From: Pomphorhynchus laevis
Taxonomy: Eukaryota; Acanthocephala; Palaeacanthocephala; Echinorhynchida; Pomphorhynchidae
Direction of reading: 5' to 3'
Assembly: GCA_012934845.2 (NCBI GenBank)
Contig: WNNJ02000487.1
Span: forward strand, 248,001-312,000
Length of the DNA stretch: 64,000 bases
Each line of letters begins with the position of its first letter. Position 1 is the first letter of the stretch. Made by a program: the position numbers and the translations under genes. The notes beneath the pieces are model-generated. The model saw nothing but the letters and a program-made list of their open reading frames with translations, did not search any database and was not told the DNA's origin. Below are positions 24,036 to 34,364 of this stretch, piece by piece.

Positions 24036-25060
24036 TAAGCCACTTATTATATATTCAGTATATGCATTTCATGTATTGCAAATCATCCATTAGATTAAAT
24101 TACCTAATTGTCAAATTGAATGACAATTTTTGTATATGTACATCGCTTATGCTGACGATAAAACAGGGATAATAGTCCAAAAGTAAAAATTACAAATAAC
24201 AGTTTTTGTAGCAAACAAACAACCTGTCAGGTAGTTGGCTTGTTTACAAGAGCATGTAGTTGAGAGATTTTGAATGGCCATTAATTGCCCCATAAGGCAA
24301 TTATCTACATATCAGTATGGTATATAAATCATGATAAAGCATTGAATAAATAACCACTGACTTGTTTGAAACCAAATATTATTTCTAATTAAGTGAATTC
24401 GTAGCAAATATTCAAAATCTTAATTTATCGCATAAATAAACATTTTCAAAAATACCTACTATTTAATCGTAAAAATGCGTTTGGACATGCATTCATATAT
24501 TTGGGTATTTTAATAGCCGAGAGCATTTTCGTTTTGGATTGAAAAAAAGAAGAATGGGAGTCTTATCTTTTATGTCCTTTATGTAAGACAGGTACAATAT
24601 TTCTGTATTAAATATGGACAATATTATAGTGTATTAATTTATTTAATGGAAAATTTATTGATCGGGTAGAATTTGGATTTGCTTAAAACGAAAAGAGCAG
24701 CAATTTTGAGATATTATTTTAAATACCATTAAAAATATAGTTTCATGTAGAATAATTTAAACTTGAATATTTTCGTTTCTACCCTAAAATTTTGTATTAG
24801 ATCAATCACATTCAAAGATTTTAGTTCTAGAAATCACATAATTTTAAACAATTTTTTCATTGCTTAATTATTTTGCGTTTAATTTGATATAAAAATTGTT
24901 TGTAGCGATTTTAATTCATAATTATGTATCTTTCGATCTTTAAATAAATGACACATTTATCAGTATTATATGGATGACAAAGTTCTTGGCAAGCTGATAG
25001 CAATTAGATTTACAAATAGTAAAATCAATTACAAAAATTTTTTAAACGAGATGCTTTCTA
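24036..25060. other. No recognisable gene
   Basis: AT-rich, no repeat or exon recognised apart from CCTGTCAGGTAGTT at 24,222, which resembles the inner edge of the preceding terminal repeat. Confidence 0.4.
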
Positions 25061-25069
25061 AAATAAAAT

Positions 25070-25440
25070 GAACGTTCGCTGTCTGACGCGGACCTAGTGT
25101 ATGTATGGCGGTCACTGTCTATACCTGGACATGTTTCGAAGTTTATGTTTACAATTCGTCCACCGGGTCGACTACGAGGCCACAGACTTATGATAAAGCG
25201 CAGGATCCGTCCCAAAACAAATTGTGTTACGATAAGTGATCGCATTGCTGACCTGTGGAACAATCTTCATGCATCGACAATCGACAGAGGTACTGTCCGG
25301 AAGTTCAAGGCAATTATTAAATCACGACAATGAAAGTTTCACCTTTTTTTTCTTTCTTTTCTGATTTTTATGTTTTGAGCTATGTGATCCAGCCAATTTG
25401 AGCTTATACTCCTGGGCTGTTGTAACAATAATAAAATATA
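25070..25440 (+). mobile_element. LINE 3' fragment (LINE-A relative)
   Basis: A + frame at 25,097-25,333 encodes the C-terminus of a LINE ORF2: RGHRLMIKRRIRP, then ISDRIADLWNNLHAST and a final VRKFKAIIKS. The RGHR ... WNxL ... FK series is the same as in the 27.0- and 38.3-kb copies but more distant. The 3' UTR ends TGGGCTGTTGTAACAATAATAAAATA, matching the A-rich short-repeat tails of LINE-A. Truncated just upstream. Confidence 0.7.
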
Positions 25441-26980
25441 TTAATGGACAGTTCTTATATAAATCACAGCACCCGCATCATTGCTTATATCTTAGGCTGC
25501 AGATAATATGATCAAAAGTAATATGACCAACAAAATAATCTTTAACTCAAAATTATAACGAATTAATTAAATTCCTAATAAAAAGTAGCATATTATTTTA
25601 ATAACCAGTAGACCACTTACAAAGAGACAACCAAAAATATCTAGTATAACGGACCAGACATACTAAATTCGATTGATATACCTACAAACAATTCGTTTTT
25701 CAAAACTTCCATCAATTTTATAAACGCCATACCACTCGCATTATAAAATGTCTGAAATGCCTTATTAATACGGTTAATTTATAATTATTTCAAAACACTC
25801 ACAACATTTTCATGCCCCTATTTAGTGTTTATTTATCGCATTCTTGTCAGTGGATTTCGAGAACAATCTATTGTCGTTCTTTTGAACTATTTCAGAGAAA
25901 TAACCCAAAAAATTCAAACCATTTTTATCGAGTTCATCAAACTCACAGGACAGCGTCAATTCAACACACGTTATAAACGCCTTGAATCAATTGAACAAAA
26001 CTATCGACTACACTAACGTTATTTTTTCAAAAGTTCTATTTTTATCTTCGCTGTATGATAGTAGGTTCAACATTGACTGACTAGTTACTTCATGTTGTAC
26101 AAGCTTCGGATATATTAGCATATTTTTTATTATAATCATCATTAATTCCTATTTATACATTCATTATCATTGATTATTCACCACTATTTATCTCATTTTT
26201 GTCCATTAGTCATTCAATCTCCCACTCGTAACCTTCATCGAACCTACATTAATCTACAACTAGCTAAATCATTCCACTTCTATATTATTCGCTTTTAATT
26301 GCCATCTTACTCAACCTTCTGCTTTCTACTATGTATAGAGAGTATTAATATTTCAAAACAAATGTCAGTTGTTTCTGCTAAAATCTCCTTTGGACACGTG
26401 CATTACTGAGGTTATTAGTGTTGAAACATAATACCTTGAAGAATGATAAAAACGGAAAGGATATTTACTAATTTAAATTAGCAGTTTCATTTGGTTGACA
26501 TTAATATTCGTTTAAATTCTTCATTGTTACATACTATAACAATACCAATTGTATTTAAATACGTGTAACACGATGAGATGATCTTAGGTTACACTTAAGT
26601 GCGCTATTTGTTGTCATAGGAAACGATTTAATATTATTGGTGTGGTTTTACAAGTTAATCTACATATATTTTGATAAATCGAAGAGAAATAGCGTTCAAA
26701 CATTTAAAAACAAATTGAAATCGTTGTTCTCAGTGTGCTAGTTGTCAGCTCCTCGTCAGTAACAATCTGCCTCCGTCAGATGTCGCGAGAACACTGGCTG
26801 TGTTGCCTCTCTGGACTTAACTAGACCAGACTTAACTAGATCGATATGCCTACACAAAATATTTATCAAATCTTTAATTTCTCGAGAAACCAAAAAGACG
26901 GATATTTTCATCAATAGCCGTATCTTTATTTTAGCTTAAGATAGAATAAAATTATAAATTATAAAATTATAAAAATGCAT
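25441..26980. other. No recognisable gene
   Basis: A 63-codon open stretch at 25,825-26,016 has no recognised motif and no splice context. The remainder is AT-rich. Confidence 0.4.
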
Positions 26981-26984
26981 TCCT

Positions 26985-27612
26985 CAGGTTAAGCTGTCAC
27001 ATGTTTAAGAGGTTATTCATCTCCATCGTCAGGCCACACTTGGAGTACTGCATTCAGGCTTGTTTCCCTGTCACTAAGCAAGAACTATTAGACCTGGAGT
27101 CTATTCTTAGGCGCGGATCGAGGCTCTGTATTGGCTTAAGTGGTATTGACTATTATGTACGTCTAAGTCGTATTGGGATGTTGTCGGTACGTGAGAGGTT
27201 CATATCCTTGGAAATGCTATGTATATGGCATATGTCGAATGATGTGGTAGGTTATCCCACCGATGTAATCACTAGGCGGGTAGATCAGTTGCGGGGACAT
27301 AGCAGAGTCTTGTATAAATTTAGATTTGGCAGATTACCAAAAGTGTATAGACTCTCAAGGAGAGGAATTAACATGTGGAATTCGTTGCCTGAGGAAGTCG
27401 TTGCAGCCCCCAGTTTGAGAACGTTTAAATCACGATGCTACAAATGGATACATGAACAATGCCGCCATTCAACACTACCACTGGAATACCCTAATTAGCT
27501 ACGTTGACTGACCATTTGCTTTTGTTTTATTATTTTTATTTTTTTTGGACTCTGCCTGAATAGCCTTTTGGCTTTGGTATGTATTGGAATAATAATAATA
27601 ATAAAAATAAAT
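26985..27612 (+). mobile_element. LINE-A, 5'-truncated copy
   Basis: An open + frame at 27,001-27,498 (165 codons) encodes the post-RT C-terminus: SIVRPHLEYCIQACFPVTKQ, LDLESILRRGSRLCIG, QLRGHSRVLYKFRFGRLPK, RGINMWNSLPEEVVAAPS. The domain order equals residues ~340-490 of the 38.3-kb ORF, but the two differ at many positions, so they are separate subfamilies. The 3' end is GACTCTGCCTGAATAGCCTT and an AATAATAATA tail at 27,586-27,608. The frame is unbroken over the retained part, so the insertion is fairly young. Confidence 0.85.
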
Positions 27613-27929
27613 AACGCTTAAATATATAATATCTTCACTGCGAATATTATACAAGATAATAATATATAGGATATTCCATATATCTTATATAATATATGAT
27701 AAATAATATATTATACTTATATATTATAATATATACGGTTATATATACAATTATGCAATTATTCTCGTATTATTATCATTTTTAACAATAGTTTATGAGC
27801 GATATTTTAGATTAAACGCTGCTATATATGTGGTATAATAAGGCAATTAGTCTTTATTCAACAATCTATAATTATGACATATAAATTACAATAAGATTAA
27901 ATAAACTAGTTCAGATAATATGACATTCA

Positions 27930-30900
27930 CCCTTTTGATTTTAGCTAGTATCATATTCATGTAAATACCTAGGCGTTTTAATTAGCCTATCATAACGACT
28001 TGCAGCTATTTCCTTAACTTGAGTACAGCTTGTGTCTCGACTTTAAGCCGATCAATCTCGTCAATTAATATATCTGTAGGTGCTTCACTCACTCTGCCTT
28101 CGAAATTTGTAACAAACAAAACCACGATTTTTTGAGGCTTTATATGTTTGTGTATGCTCTAAGCCATACTTTTCTCATTGATCGGTATTTTGTTAGAATC
28201 TGTATTTATCAGATTTTGCTCACGTTCGTCTTCTTTCTCCGCTACACTTGGGAAAGGTACAAGAAAAATCATCAATGATGGTAAGCAAGTACCGATTTTT
28301 ATTACGACTTGGTAGAGGTTCCTTGAAATTCATAGATATCCTTTGAATGGCTGGGTAACTTTTATGAGATTAGTTGGTGGTAATTTATGATATTGAGGTT
28401 TAAGCCTGGCACATATTCGACAATTTGAGATTACTTGGCGAACATCGGTAATGGAAAAAGGCAAATTCCTTGTTTGCACAAAATGCTACAAGCGTGTGAC
28501 ACCTGGATGACAGTATGTGCGATAAATCTCTATTAACGTATTTAGGTCATTAGATGTACATGTTGTGCAAGTTATTCTCGACAATACATCGGCAGTGCTA
28601 TTTTCGGCTCCCAGACGATAAAATTAATCAAATGAAAATGGAGCCAATTCCATCTTCCACTGAGTCAACTTTTCATCTTCGATCTGAGTACGGTGAGTGT
28701 TTTTAAAATAAAAGAAACAGTTCTCTTATCAGCTATAATACGAAAATGTTAACCCAAAAGGTAGTGACGCCGCAATTTCAGGGCCTCCGCTATGGCTTAT
28801 GCTTCTTTCTTTATTGAGGACTATAAAATAGCTGACGCTCGAAGAGTTTTATTGAAGAAGTCTACAGGGTGATCTTTCTGTGATAAAATGACATCGATAG
28901 CAAAGTAAGTTGCATCCGTTTCCACTGTAAGTGGCTTATCGGGGTCAATTGTAGCAAGCACTGTTTCGATTATTTATTGTTGCATATATTGAAATACGTC
29001 TAATATTTCTTTTTCTACCGGGAAAACTTACGTTCAATTAATGACCGAATTCGTTTTAAATAATTCCGGTTTCATCGAGAATAATGGGCGAGCATTTCAT
29101 TTTCAACAGCCTCTTTAATTCCCTCTCACTAGTTAATAATACAAATTTATTTATTAAGTTGGTTCCTTCATGTCACGAAGTGCCTTTGTTCGCTTAGGAT
29201 CAGGACGAAGTTTGTTGTACTCTATTACGTAACCAAGTATAATGATACGTGTAGTAGATTCTTAACATTTTTCGATGTTTAAGTAATGTTATAGTTTCGA
29301 ATTGCTTATAGCAGATTATTTAAGTTTTTGCAATGGTCGGAGATAATGTTTTCACATACTACTAAATCGTCGAGATAGGCGTAGGCACCTGTAAGGTTTT
29401 CCTTCTGTGTTATTAGATCGATTACTCGTTGAACTCGTACAGACAGCGTCTGCTTCAAATACTGTAAATAGTCGATCAGAAAATTGGAGCTCTAATTGAT
29501 GATAGACAGATTTTAAATAAACTTTACTATAAATGGCTTATCGCGATATTTGATATAAAATATGATATTTGCATATTTTTACGCGATAAGATCATAGTCA
29601 ACATCTAAAGGTGTTTATCGCTATTTCCGGTGATCACCACTATTTGCGCCCGCCACGGTGCTTGACATCTTTCAATAATACACTCTTTAAACATTATTGA
29701 ACTCTCAGACTTTTTAAAATCCATATGATGATGCGCATAATATCTTCTAGACTTTACAGCAATCAGATGACAATCTGTTGTCAGAGACAAAAAAAGCGAT
29801 GGCGTTGTAATTTTGATTGCGGATCTTCGTCTGTCTCTGAATCCTTCGTCTTTCTCTGAATCCTAATAAATCAAAAATAATGTGAATCCTTCCTCGACGC
29901 TTCGGCGTAGAATCTCCATCCGTATCATTAAATTTTACAATTCTACCTATCGTTGACAATGTCGTTTTCCTATGCTTCCATTTCGACAACAGACTTTCAC
30001 TTAAACCTTTCGTTAGAGATAAAGTACGCTCATCTACCTTGATACTCCGCAACCTCCGTCAAGTTCGTAGATTGATCGATTTCCCTTCATGTATGACTCT
30101 CATATCTTCTCTCCTTTTTCCAGACTCGATTATTGTCTTAGTCTATTTTCCAACTCACCTAAATGCACTCTTCTTCCCCTACAACGCATCGTCAACGTAG
30201 CCGTCCGAATTCTCCTCCGTCTTCGTCGTTTTGATCATACATCCTACCATCTTGCCTCTCTCGATTTGCCTACGATTTATTGTCGTGCTCAAATTCGTCT
30301 TCTTCTCGTTGCTTTCCGCCTTGTAACTTTTCATACCCGTTCATTTCTCAACCTTTCTTTTCTCGACAATTCTCGTCCTGTTTACTGTTTCTTGCGTTCC
30401 TGTAATTACCTTCTTTTACATGTCCCGAACTACTCTACCTCTTTTGGCTTCCGCTCCTTCGTCGTGGCTGCTCTACTCTCGTGGAATCATCTGCCCATTC
30501 ATATCCACCAATCAACATCAATACCGTGCTTCAAACGCCAAATCCAATTCCATTTCAGCAATTAACTAATTAATCTGTGACTTTTGCTGTGTTCTTTTTT
30601 TGTTAGTGGTCATGTAAGCGTGCAGTTGGCACGCATTTGCCACGTTGAATAAATTATTATAGCGTTCATCATCAGCGGCGGTCGACTACCATTAAATTTT
30701 ATATTAATTGATTGATTGTAAGAAAGAAGTGGATGGTCAAGAATAATTTCACCGCATAAATTTTTTAGATATAACAAGCAAATTGGCTTGTATTCAACTC
30801 TTTTGATGGATAAATCAACAATACAGCATAAACATATTGCAGATCCATGTGCAATAGATGCCATACATATTTTGGGCAAATATGGAATTTTTTTACTTCA

Positions 30901-31840
30901 AACGTTTTGCTATGACCTATCAATAAAATTCTCACCATTTCCAGTATCCAATAAGGCCATTACAAGGTAATTATTTAGCAATACTTCTATCTTGGCCTGT
31001 TCTATATCACCTGATCTATATTGTGGCAGATAAAGATAGTGTAGCTATGGATGGAAATTGGTTAGATGTTTCGCAAGTTGTTGCAGACGAAGGAGTCAAG
31101 CCAGCAAAAGCTTATCGACAAACAATCGCAAAGTGACACAATTTATTGCATTTTCGACAACTCGCAAGTCTGGCAGTGCACTTACTGCGAGGATGTCGCT
31201 CACGGCCACAAAAATGTACTTTTATTTTGAATGAGATATCAAAGAGCATTGATGAGCTTCATCATTTGTGTAGTTTTGTACAGGAACTGCTAGCACGTGA
31301 ATATCCGATATTCGATATGCTTCAGCATTCTACTGTGCCGATTCGATTGTTCGAGCCTTTTCAACTGCATCCGACAATGTAAGCTTTTGTGCCTCAAGCA
31401 ATCGTTGTCTAATATCGCTAGATTTCAATCCTGAAATAAAGCGTCACGAACACATAAGTTGTGATGTTCATCTGCTTTGAAATCACGGAAATCACAATTC
31501 TTTCCGAGTATATCTGGAACATATTCATTAATCGGCTGATTTTATAATTGTTTGCAGGTACTCAATTGATAGTGTCCAAATAAATCATTTTTAGGCTTCA
31601 AATATAATCCATCTAAATGCTTAAGCACCGTATCGTAATCGTCAATTTCAGAGATTTAATTCTAAACGTTTGAAGCAACATGATTAACAAGTACATTAAT
31701 TTTATCATTTTCGTCAAGGTCAGGAACTTTCGATATGTATTTTTTGAAACTTCGTTTCCAGCGTATCCGGCAATTTTCTGAGTCAACTGTGTTAGTTGAA
31801 GTTGATAACAACTCGGGCTTAAAAAGTTTGTCCATGTATC
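27930..31840 (-). mobile_element. Ty3/gypsy LTR-retroelement fossil, split by a LINE-B insertion
   Basis: Minus-strand pol and gag remnants in the expected order: gag about 31,050-31,835 (begins MDKLFKPELLS; contains SSDIRQRLLEAQKLTLSDA), retropepsin about 30,660-30,970, reverse transcriptase about 29,150-29,790 (PWRAQIVV, YLDDLVV), RNase H about 28,790-28,960 (TDATYFAIDVIL), integrase about 28,000-28,520 (LPFSITDVRQVISNCRICAR). The element is clearly broken, with many breaks. No convincing pair of LTRs is visible. A LINE-B copy sits between protease and reverse transcriptase. The amount of decay suggests an old insertion. Confidence 0.85.
29800..30660 (+). mobile_element. LINE-B copy nested in the gypsy fossil
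   Basis: An open + frame at 30,089-30,565 encodes the ORF2 C-terminus (LLFPRLDYCLSLFSNSPK ... WNHLPIHIHQS); the same series is encoded on the minus strand at 34.8-35.1 kb (LLFPKIDYCLSLFANSPK). The 5' side (29,800-30,088) is in broken frame but reads STLILRNLRQVRRLIDF. The 3' end at about 30,655 has the family terminus GGCACGCATTTGCCACGTTG and AATAAATTATTA. Since it interrupts the gypsy, it inserted later. No clear target-site duplication. Confidence 0.8.
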
Positions 31841-31949
31841 ACGATAAAGACAATAGTTTAATAAACTGTGGTAAAATAAAGATAAGACTATTCTTTGAAT
31901 TTTTAAATTTCCAGGAACTATCAGGTGTAGTTAAATGACAAGAAAAATC

Positions 31950-32180
31950 ATTTTGATATTTCTGAAGATGCTAGTAGTTACTAGCGAAATAATAATGTAA
32001 TATTGTAAGAACTTAATATAACCGAGACAAATTGAAATTTGTCTTGGTTATATTAAGTTCTTACAATTGAAAAGGACTGCTAAGTACAGTCGAAATATCA
32101 AATAAATAAAGTTCTTTTTGTATTCTCGGGGATGGTTCGCAATAAAAAAGTTACTTTTGACCCCAAAGCAATTCTCAACG
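31950..32180. mobile_element. Penelope-like terminal piece: hammerhead-like motif, palindrome, repeat X
   Basis: 31,962-31,989 is a hammerhead-like motif: CTGAAGA, T, stem GCTAGTA-GT-TACTAGC, GAAA. It is followed at 32,003-32,066 by an almost perfect palindrome with 27-bp arms (starts TTGTAAGAACTTAATATAAC, ends with its complement), then by repeat X (32,066-32,180), which also flanks the GIY-YIG fragment at 3.0-3.7 kb. The series is what I expect at a Penelope-like element end. It abuts the gag end of the gypsy fossil. Confidence 0.55.
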
Positions 32181-32697
32181 ATATATTATTATATTATATA
32201 ATTATAACATATGACAATATTATTAAGTCAATAATATTATTGACTTATTCTATTTTTACATTTTTAGAAGATGTTTTAGTGAATTGACTGAATATCCGTG
32301 TGGATCGTATCTCATTAGCCATCAATTTTGTCACTCAGGTTGTTAGCATTTGCTAAAGTATACTATGCCTATTTATGATAGTTATTTTAGCTAATGTTTA
32401 TCTTTTTGCATTGTCATCTTGAATGATTAGGATTAAGATAGTCCAGGTACACGATATTCGTGCAAAATTAAATCTGTCGACGAGTTGCAATTTCAAACAT
32501 TATACTTTTTTTCAGAATGTGATGTAACTTTTTCAAATTAAAACGGTAAATCACGAATAATTTAAATCTTATGTATTTTGTCTAATTATTAAAAGTATAA
32601 ATTTCATTGTATAATGGAATTCACTACATGATGGGATTGAACATCCTACGTCAAAATACTTTATCACTAATATCATTCTTTATTTCAATTTATTTGT

Positions 32698-32702
32698 TAT
32701 AG
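32698..32702 (+). promoter_or_regulatory. Splice-acceptor-like TATAG directly before the RCL1 ATG
   Basis: T-rich stretch ending TTTGTTATAG immediately before ATG. RAD21 exon 1 is preceded by the same arrangement (ATTTTATAG, then ATG). It may be the 3' end of a 5'-UTR intron or a spliced-leader trans-splice acceptor. SNF8 lacks it. Confidence 0.4.
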
Positions 32703-33827
32703 ATGTTTAATAAAAACACACTTGAATTTAATGGTTGTGCGTATTTTCGACAACGTCTTGCATTAAGTCTGCTCTCCGGTAAGCCCATAATTATTAATCG
32801 TATTAGATGCGATTCTGAAAGCATCGGATGCCTTCCTTATGAGGTAGATTTATTGCGGTTCATTGAAAAGTTAACGAACGGTACAAAAGTTTCAATTAAC
32901 AAATCTGGAACTACCGTATCTTTCGTACCCGGAGTTTTAATAGGAGGCACAGTGTCCCACACTTGTGATTCGGAACAGTCCCCAAGCTATTATATTGAAT
33001 TCAGTTTGATGATAGCTCCATTCTGTAAATGTTCACTAAACATAAGCTTTACTGGTGATTATCCTAAATTATCTACCTGTCCTTCTATTGAGCGCTTGCA
33101 ACGATCTGTAGCGAAAATGATTCCCAAATTTATCGAACAAAATACGGATGTAATTATCAAACGTTTAGACGATAAAGTGGTTTTCGAATGCAGTCGAGTA
33201 AATCAGTTGAAACCATGTGGTCTTTGGATTGATCCTGGTAAAGTAAAACGGATTCGTGGCGTTGCATATAGGCTTGGGAGAATACCTGCTAGCACATTAT
33301 CACGAATGATTGATTGCATTAAGAAAGTGTTGCTGGACATTTTACCAGACGTTTACATTGTATGTGACAGTCGACCTTCGAAGGAACCAGTATACGGTCT
33401 TTGTCTGGTGGCCGAATCAACTGATCCGAACTGCTGCTACACAAGTGAAGTAACCTCTGAGAGTGTTACCAATCGTCAACTTGATAAATATGTTACTCCA
33501 GATCTTGTTGCTGAAGAGGCGTTAACCAAACTGTTAAAAGAAATCTATTGTGGAGGTGTTGTTGATTCAGTTAGTCAGCCTTTAGCCTTACTGTACATGG
33601 CATGTAACCAACCAGATTTATCGAAGGTTAATGTCGGACGACTTAGCAAAACATCAGTAGAAATGTTAAGGAACTTAAATAGATTTTTTAACTTGAAATT
33701 TCGACTATCAGAAGAGAATAACGCCGTGGATGCTGACGATGATACGTTTCTTACTGGATCACCAACAAGAACGATTTTATCATGCTTTGGTGTGGGTTAT
33801 CGAAACATCTTTAAAAATTTAACGTAA
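32703..33827 (+). CDS. RCL1: RNA 3'-terminal phosphate cyclase-like protein, pre-rRNA processing
   Basis: 374 codons in one exon, the normal length for RCL1 (about 370). The family acts in the nucleolar SSU processome with BMS1 and is required for cleavage at site A2 in 18S rRNA maturation; it resembles RNA cyclase but does not cyclise RNA. Seen along the protein: FRQRLALSLLSGKPI (residues ~16-30), LLRFIEKLTNG, the FVPGVLIGGTVSH strand, IDPGKVKRIRGVAYR (~175-190, strongly conserved in RCL1), LCLVAES (~235), EEIYCGGVVDS-like KEIYCGGVVDS (~268-278) and a C-terminal GVGYRNIFK. Odd: the glycine-rich MPPGGGGE-type loop that normally precedes VVFSC is missing; the segment reads IIKRLDDKVVFEC instead. 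The ATG chosen is the first in the frame and aligns with the usual N-terminus. Neighbours are transposon debris only. Intronless, against ten exons in RAD21, so a retrocopy is possible, but the frame is intact and conserved. Confidence 0.92.
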   Translation: MFNKNTLEFNGCAYFRQRLALSLLSGKPIIINRIRCDSESIGCLPYEVDLLRFIEKLTNGTKVSINKSGTTVSFVPGVLIGGTVSHTCDSEQSPSYYIEFSLMIAPFCKCSLNISFTGDYPKLSTCPSIERLQRSVAKMIPKFIEQNTDVIIKRLDDKVVFECSRVNQLKPCGLWIDPGKVKRIRGVAYRLGRIPASTLSRMIDCIKKVLLDILPDVYIVCDSRPSKEPVYGLCLVAESTDPNCCYTSEVTSESVTNRQLDKYVTPDLVAEEALTKLLKEIYCGGVVDSVSQPLALLYMACNQPDLSKVNVGRLSKTSVEMLRNLNRFFNLKFRLSEENNAVDADDDTFLTGSPTRTILSCFGVGYRNIFKNLT

Positions 33828-34364
33828 AAGTTCCAAATATTTCATTGTGCGTATTACATATTTTCTGTATAATATTTCTTTGTTTATTTTTTACTTAAAT
33901 ACCGTGTTAATCTTGTATACGAATTTGCAGTTCAGAGGGGTCAATTGAGGCTGAAATGGATTTATTGTTCGGCCGATTGACCAAACTTATCTTCTAGGAG
34001 AAGCGTTAATATTTTCGCCTGAATGATCATAAATCAACTATGATCATGTTATCCCAGTAAAAAATCGATTATGTGAAAAACTTTTCGTCTATTTCAACAT
34101 CTACACCCTAATTTTCAATTTATTATTTAATTATTTTTTATCCACGGTGGTCTATGAATTATAAAAACTATCTGATGTCATCTACGCCATAGAATTAATG
34201 ATAGTCTTATATGATTCTAACATACAAAACGTGTCATTTGAAAAGGCACATATTTCGTATCCAGATTAGATTTGTCGTTTAATTCGCATTTTAAACTCTG
34301 TCGAGTTGGTATTTTTCAGACCAAAGTTGTATGAGTCTATAAAATTAAATTAAAATAAAATTAT
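33828..34364. other. RCL1 3' flank, no further gene
   Basis: AT-rich; no classical AATAAA close to the stop that I can single out. No repeat recognised. Confidence 0.4.

Noticed and set aside
25825-26016. 63-codon + frame as a small gene
   Set aside because: No motif, no splice or repeat context, composition like the surroundings.
29747-30052. 101-codon minus-strand frame
   Set aside because: Mostly antisense to the inserted LINE-B ORF2 segment, which has homology on the + strand.
31146-31382. 78-codon + frame and the + frame at 31,735-31,938
   Set aside because: Antisense to the gag part of the gypsy fossil.
27930-32000. A pair of LTRs for the gypsy fossil
   Set aside because: No matching sequence on both sides that I could confirm; the TGTAAGAAC palindrome at 32,003 fits a Penelope-like end better.
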